Assembly (NCBI RefSeq): GCF_014334735.1
Contig: NZ_CP060587.1
Span: 62,001-126,000, forward strand
Direction of reading: 5' to 3'
DNA from: Aeromicrobium senzhongii
Lineage (GTDB): Bacteria > Actinomycetota > Actinomycetes > Propionibacteriales > Nocardioidaceae
DNA: 64,000 nucleotides
Shown: positions 60,829 through 64,000 of the stretch, one piece after another
Layout of the letters: the number at the start of each line of letters is the position of its first letter
How positions within the stretch are numbered: the first letter of the stretch is position 1
Position numbers and translations under genes: made by a program
Notes under the pieces: generated by a model
Seen by the model: only the letters and a program-made list of their open reading frames with translations
The model's database searches: none
What the model was told of the DNA's origin: nothing

Positions 60829-61944
60829 ATGAGACTTCAGTTGTCAGCCGAGGACCAGGCATTCCGCGAGGAGATGCGTGAGTTCTTCACCACCCAGGTT
60901 CCGCAGGACATCCGCGACACGATGATCAACCACGGTGAGATCACCCGTGACCAGATCGTCCGGTCGCAGCAGGCCCTCAACGCCGCAGGGCTCGCCGTTC
61001 CGGGCTGGCCGGTCGAGTGGGGCGGCAAGGACTGGACCCAGCTCCAGCGCCACATCTGGCACGAGGAGATGCAGCTGGCCGGCGTCATCCCGCCGTTGGC
61101 GTTCAACGCCTCCATGGTCGGCCCCGTCATCGCGACCTTCGGCTCGCAGGAGATCAAGGAGCGGTTCCTCCCGGCGACCGCCAACCTCGACATCTGGTGG
61201 AGCCAGGGCTTCTCCGAGCCCGACGCCGGCTCCGACCTCGCCGGCCTGCGCACCACCGCCGTGCGCGACGGCGACCACTACGTCGTCAACGGCCAGAAGA
61301 CGTGGACCACGCTCGGCCAGTACGGCGACTGGATCTTCTGCCTCGTCCGCACCGATCCCGATGCGCCCAAGAAGCAGATGGGCATCAGCTTCCTGCTGAT
61401 CGACATGAAGACCGAGGGCCTCACGGTCCGTCCGATCGAGCTGATCGACGGCGGCCACGAGGTCAACGAGGTCTTCTTCGACAACGTGCGCGTCCCGGTC
61501 GAGAACCTCGTCGGCGAGGAGAACAAGGGCTGGACGTACGCCAAGTTCCTGCTCGGCAACGAGCGCGTCGGCATCGCCCAGGTCGGCGCCAGCCAGCGCA
61601 ACCTGGCCACCGCCAAGGACAAGGCCAAGGAGATGGGCGTCTTCGACCAGTACGCGTCGCGCATCGTCGATCTCGAGAACCAGCTGAACGCGCTCGAGCT
61701 CACCGCCCTGCGCGTGGCCGCCGGCTCGGCCGGCGACAAGCCGCACCCGGCGTCGAGCGTCCTGAAGATCAAGGGCTCGCAGCTGACGCAGGCCGTCTCG
61801 GATCTCTTCGTCGACCTCGAGGGCCCGGCGGCCATCACGAGTCGTGAGACCCGCATCTTCCTCAACAACCGCAAGGTGTCGATCTACGGCGGATCCAATG
61901 AGATCCAGCGCCAGATCATCGCCGGCACGATCCTGGGACTGTGA
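60829..61944 (+). CDS. Acyl-CoA dehydrogenase, first of a pair
   Basis: The 371-residue flavoenzyme has the N-terminal helical domain, the FAD/substrate loop QGFSEPDAGSDLAGLRT, VNGQKTWTT, and the C-terminal YGGSNEIQRQIIAGTILG. It introduces a trans-2 double bond into acyl-CoA, passing electrons to ETF. The next gene, starting 2 bp after the stop, is a diverged acyl-CoA dehydrogenase. This is typical of alpha2beta2 pairs such as ChsE in sterol side-chain degradation (FadE26-27, FadE28-29). The true substrate is unknown. Start ATG 60829. Confidence 0.93.
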   Translation: MRLQLSAEDQAFREEMREFFTTQVPQDIRDTMINHGEITRDQIVRSQQALNAAGLAVPGWPVEWGGKDWTQLQRHIWHEEMQLAGVIPPLAFNASMVGPVIATFGSQEIKERFLPATANLDIWWSQGFSEPDAGSDLAGLRTTAVRDGDHYVVNGQKTWTTLGQYGDWIFCLVRTDPDAPKKQMGISFLLIDMKTEGLTVRPIELIDGGHEVNEVFFDNVRVPVENLVGEENKGWTYAKFLLGNERVGIAQVGASQRNLATAKDKAKEMGVFDQYASRIVDLENQLNALELTALRVAAGSAGDKPHPASSVLKIKGSQLTQAVSDLFVDLEGPAAITSRETRIFLNNRKVSIYGGSNEIQRQIIAGTILGL

Positions 61945-61945
61945 C

Positions 61946-63046
61946 ATGGACTTCACCATCGATTCGGAGCAGAAGGCTCTCGTCAAGGCCGTCCGCGGTC
62001 TGATCACCAACGTCTACGACTCGTCCGAGACGCGTCGTGAGGCCACCGCGACGGACCCGGGCTTCACCGCGTGGGAGAAGCTCGCCGAGATGGGCGTGCT
62101 GAGCCTGCCGTTCGAGGCCAGCCCCGTCGAGGTCTCGCTGGCCGCCGAGGAGCTGGGCAAGGTCATCGCGCCCGACCCGTTCGTCGAGGCGATCGTCCTG
62201 GCCGGCGGCCTGATCGACGCGCTCGGCACCGACGAGCAGAAGAAGCAGTACGTCGACGCCGTCGCCGGTGGCGAGATCCTGCCGATCCTGGCGTGGATGG
62301 AGCCCGGTCGGCGCTGGTCGGCCGACGCGTCCTCCGTGACGTTCGCCGACGGTGTGCTCAACGGGGTCAAGGCGCCGGTCGTCCAGGCCGAGCGCGCCGA
62401 TCTGCTGCTCGTGACGGCCGCGCTGCCCGAGGGCGGCACGGGCGTGTTCCTGGTCGAGGGCGCCACGGCGGTCGAGACCACGATCACCAACGACGGCGGC
62501 CGCGCGGCGACCGTCACGTTCGGCGACACCCCCGCGGTGCAGCTGGGCGAGGGTGGCGACCAGACCGCCGCGATCGAGAGCGCCCTGGACCGAGCCCGGA
62601 TCGCCTACGCGCACGAGGCGCTGGGCGCGATGGAGACGGCCCTGACCACCACGGTCGGCTACCTCAAGACGCGCAAGCAGTTCGGCGTCACGCTGAACAC
62701 GTTCCAGGCGCTCAACCACCGCGCCGCGGACATGTACGTGACGCTCGAGCTGGCTCGCAGCACCATCATGTGGGCCACGATCGTGGCGGCCGACGAGGAC
62801 ACCACGCCTGAGCAGCTGGCCACGGCGGCCTCGCACGCGGCACTGCAGACCAGCGTCGCCGGCAAGCACATCGGCCTGGACGCGATCCAGCTGCACGGCG
62901 GCATCGGCATGACCGCCGAGTACTCGGTCGGCCACTACGCGAGCCGTCTCATCGCGATCGAGCACCTCATCGGCGACGCGGACTTCCACCGCGCCCGCCT
63001 GGCCGCCACCGTCGGCGACCACGACGTGTTCGACCCGATCGGCTGA
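61946..63046 (+). CDS. Acyl-CoA dehydrogenase, second of a pair (diverged subunit)
   Basis: The 366-residue protein keeps the acyl-CoA dehydrogenase fold with MDFTIDSEQKALVKAVRGL, TRKQFGVTLNTFQALNHRAADM (Arg-Lys-Gln-Phe-Gly hallmark) and QLHGGIGMTAEYSVGHYASR. It lacks the SEPDAGSD loop, having only MEPGRRWSADAS there, as in the partner subunits of ChsE-like heteromers. It likely forms a complex with the preceding protein. Start ATG 61946. A family B palindrome begins 14 bp after the stop. Confidence 0.9.
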   Translation: MDFTIDSEQKALVKAVRGLITNVYDSSETRREATATDPGFTAWEKLAEMGVLSLPFEASPVEVSLAAEELGKVIAPDPFVEAIVLAGGLIDALGTDEQKKQYVDAVAGGEILPILAWMEPGRRWSADASSVTFADGVLNGVKAPVVQAERADLLLVTAALPEGGTGVFLVEGATAVETTITNDGGRAATVTFGDTPAVQLGEGGDQTAAIESALDRARIAYAHEALGAMETALTTTVGYLKTRKQFGVTLNTFQALNHRAADMYVTLELARSTIMWATIVAADEDTTPEQLATAASHAALQTSVAGKHIGLDAIQLHGGIGMTAEYSVGHYASRLIAIEHLIGDADFHRARLAATVGDHDVFDPIG

Positions 63047-63059
63047 GCTCGGCACGGTC

Positions 63060-63147
63060 GGTTTACCACGGTCCCGTGGTACTTCAGCGCCTCCCAAGGG
63101 AAACTTCCCTTGGGAGGCGCTTGTTTACCACGGTCCCGTGGTAAACC
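63060..63147. repeat. Family B tripartite palindrome, copy 2 (88 bp)
   Basis: The same length and design as 30046-30133: two TACCACGGTCCCGTGGTA palindromes at the ends and a central hairpin, here with 16-bp arms (GCGCCTCCCAAGGGAA and complement) around AC. Two base pairs in the central stem differ from copy 1 on both strands at once. It lies between the convergent dehydrogenase and lipoate ligase-like genes. Confidence 0.9.
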
Positions 63148-63153
63148 GTCACG

Positions 63154-64000
63154 TCACGGAACCCGGTGGGTCCACTCCCGCTTCGAGAACTTCGCGTCGA
63201 CGAGCTCACGGGCCTCGGCCAGCTCGGCCTCGGTGTAGTCCGAGTCGTGGGTGGCGTACCGGCGCCGGAAGGTCTGCAGGAACGCGTCGATGATGGCGTC
63301 GCGCGACAGGCCGGTCTGCGAGCGCATCGGGTCGACGCGCTTGTTGGCCGACCGGGTGCCCTTGTCGCTCATCTTCTCGCGGCCGATCCGCAGGACCTCG
63401 GTCATCTTGTCGGCGTCGATGTCGTAGGCCATCGTCACGTGGTGCAGGACCGCGCCGGCCGCGAGGCGCTTCTGCGCCGCTCCACCGATCTTGCCCGCGT
63501 CACTCGCGATGTCGTTGAGCGGCACGAAGTGCGCCTTCACGCCCACCTCGGCCAGCGCCTCGATCACCCAGTCGTCCAGGAACGAGTACGAGCGCTCGAA
63601 GCTCAGGCCCTCGACGAGCGACTTCGGGACCACGAGCGAGTAGGTGATCGTGTTGCCCGGCTCCATGAACATCGCCCCGCCGCCGGACACGCGCCGCACG
63701 ACGTTGATGCCGTGCTTGGCCGCGCCCTCGGGATCGATCTCGTTGGCGTAGCTCTGGAACGATCCGATGACGACCAGGGGGCTGTCCCAGTCCCAGAACC
63801 GGAACGTCGGGGGACGGGTGCCGTCGGCGACCTCGCGGCCGATGACCTCGTCCAGCGCGACGTGCATCGCCGGGTCCAGCGTGACCGGGCCGATGACGTC
63901 GAAGGTGTGGTCGTGCCAGCCGGTGGCCTTGCCCAGGGCCCGCCGCACGGCGATGCCGACGGCCTCGGGCGTGAAGCCGATGAAGGCGGTCTGGGAGTCC
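63154..64000 (-). CDS. Lipoate-protein ligase family protein (partial)
   Basis: The gene runs off the right end; its start is outside the window. Visible are the end of an N-terminal accessory domain (AFIGFTPEAVGIAVRRALG) and a BPL_LplA/LipB catalytic domain with FRFWDWDSPLVVIGSFQSY, NVVRRVSGGGAMFMEPG, and the Lys in DAGKIGGAAQKRLAAGAVLHH. These bind lipoyl- or octanoyl-AMP. The domain order with the accessory part first is seen in actinobacterial and archaeal-type ligases. GTG 63948 is not a real start, because conserved sequence continues upstream of it. Confidence 0.85.
   Translation of the reverse strand, partial: DSQTAFIGFTPEAVGIAVRRALGKATGWHDHTFDVIGPVTLDPAMHVALDEVIGREVADGTRPPTFRFWDWDSPLVVIGSFQSYANEIDPEGAAKHGINVVRRVSGGGAMFMEPGNTITYSLVVPKSLVEGLSFERSYSFLDDWVIEALAEVGVKAHFVPLNDIASDAGKIGGAAQKRLAAGAVLHHVTMAYDIDADKMTEVLRIGREKMSDKGTRSANKRVDPMRSQTGLSRDAIIDAFLQTFRRRYATHDSDYTEAELAEARELVDAKFSKREWTHRVP

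Overview
The window is a high-GC actinobacterial chromosome segment with frequent GTG starts, tight ATGA/GTGA gene overlaps, a WhiB protein, MarP, a PonA2-type penicillin-binding protein, paired ArsA-like ATPases and a Crp/GlxR-type regulator. No mycolic-acid genes are seen. A member of the Propionibacteriales such as an Aeromicrobium-like Nocardioidaceae is plausible, but that is inference. Most of the window is housekeeping. Accessory material is concentrated at 52.9-57.3 kb.

Layout. 0-3 kb: end of an MFS exporter, a lipoprotein, a NUDIX hydrolase and an EamA transporter. 2.6-7.5 kb: a TetR gene divergent from a leucine-degradation operon (methylcrotonyl-CoA carboxylase beta and alpha, HMG-CoA lyase), with a palindrome between them. 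The alpha-subunit gene carries a one-base frameshift. 7.5-16 kb: EcsC-like protein, a phosphotransferase, leucyl/phenylalanyl-tRNA transferase, HU, a CPBP protease, a TetR/MMPL exporter pair with a strong operator-like palindrome, a frameshifted rhodanese and an RsbW-like ATPase. 16.3-25.4 kb: beta-phosphoglucomutase plus GH65 phosphorylase, a PAP2-lipid kinase fusion, serS, a HAD phosphatase and acs.

25.5-42.3 kb follows the M. tuberculosis Rv3667-Rv3683 order as I remember it: acs, holin-like protein, marP, NUDIX, nth, crp, metallo-beta-lactamase fold protein, RidA, DUF4177, two ArsA ATPases, whiB, ponA2, and later the metallophosphoesterase. Between ponA2 and the phosphoesterase lie yqeY, an ABC exporter and a divergent DesK/NarL-type two-component system. 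A tRNA-Pro(CGG) follows. 42.8-53 kb: acetoacetyl-CoA synthetase, asd-lysC, recR, a guanidine exporter behind a guanidine-III riboswitch, a PabB-PabC-PabA triple fusion and dnaX. 53-57 kb: a sortase-type surface protein with two families of tandem repeats, next to a scar made of an IS481 transposase fragment, an 83-bp direct repeat and a 25-bp copy of a nearby gene. 57-64 kb: hydrolases, a ThrE-type exporter, two acyl-CoA dehydrogenases forming a likely heteromeric pair, and a lipoate ligase-like gene running off the end.

The most distinctive features are long intergenic palindromes at convergent gene ends. Family A (7480-7542 and 44770-44832) has 28-bp arms. Family B (30046-30133 and 63060-63147) is 88 bp with a tripartite design. 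In both families the two copies differ by paired changes that keep the stems intact. Family A follows the gene that makes acetoacetate (HMG-CoA lyase) and the gene that activates it (acetoacetyl-CoA synthetase).
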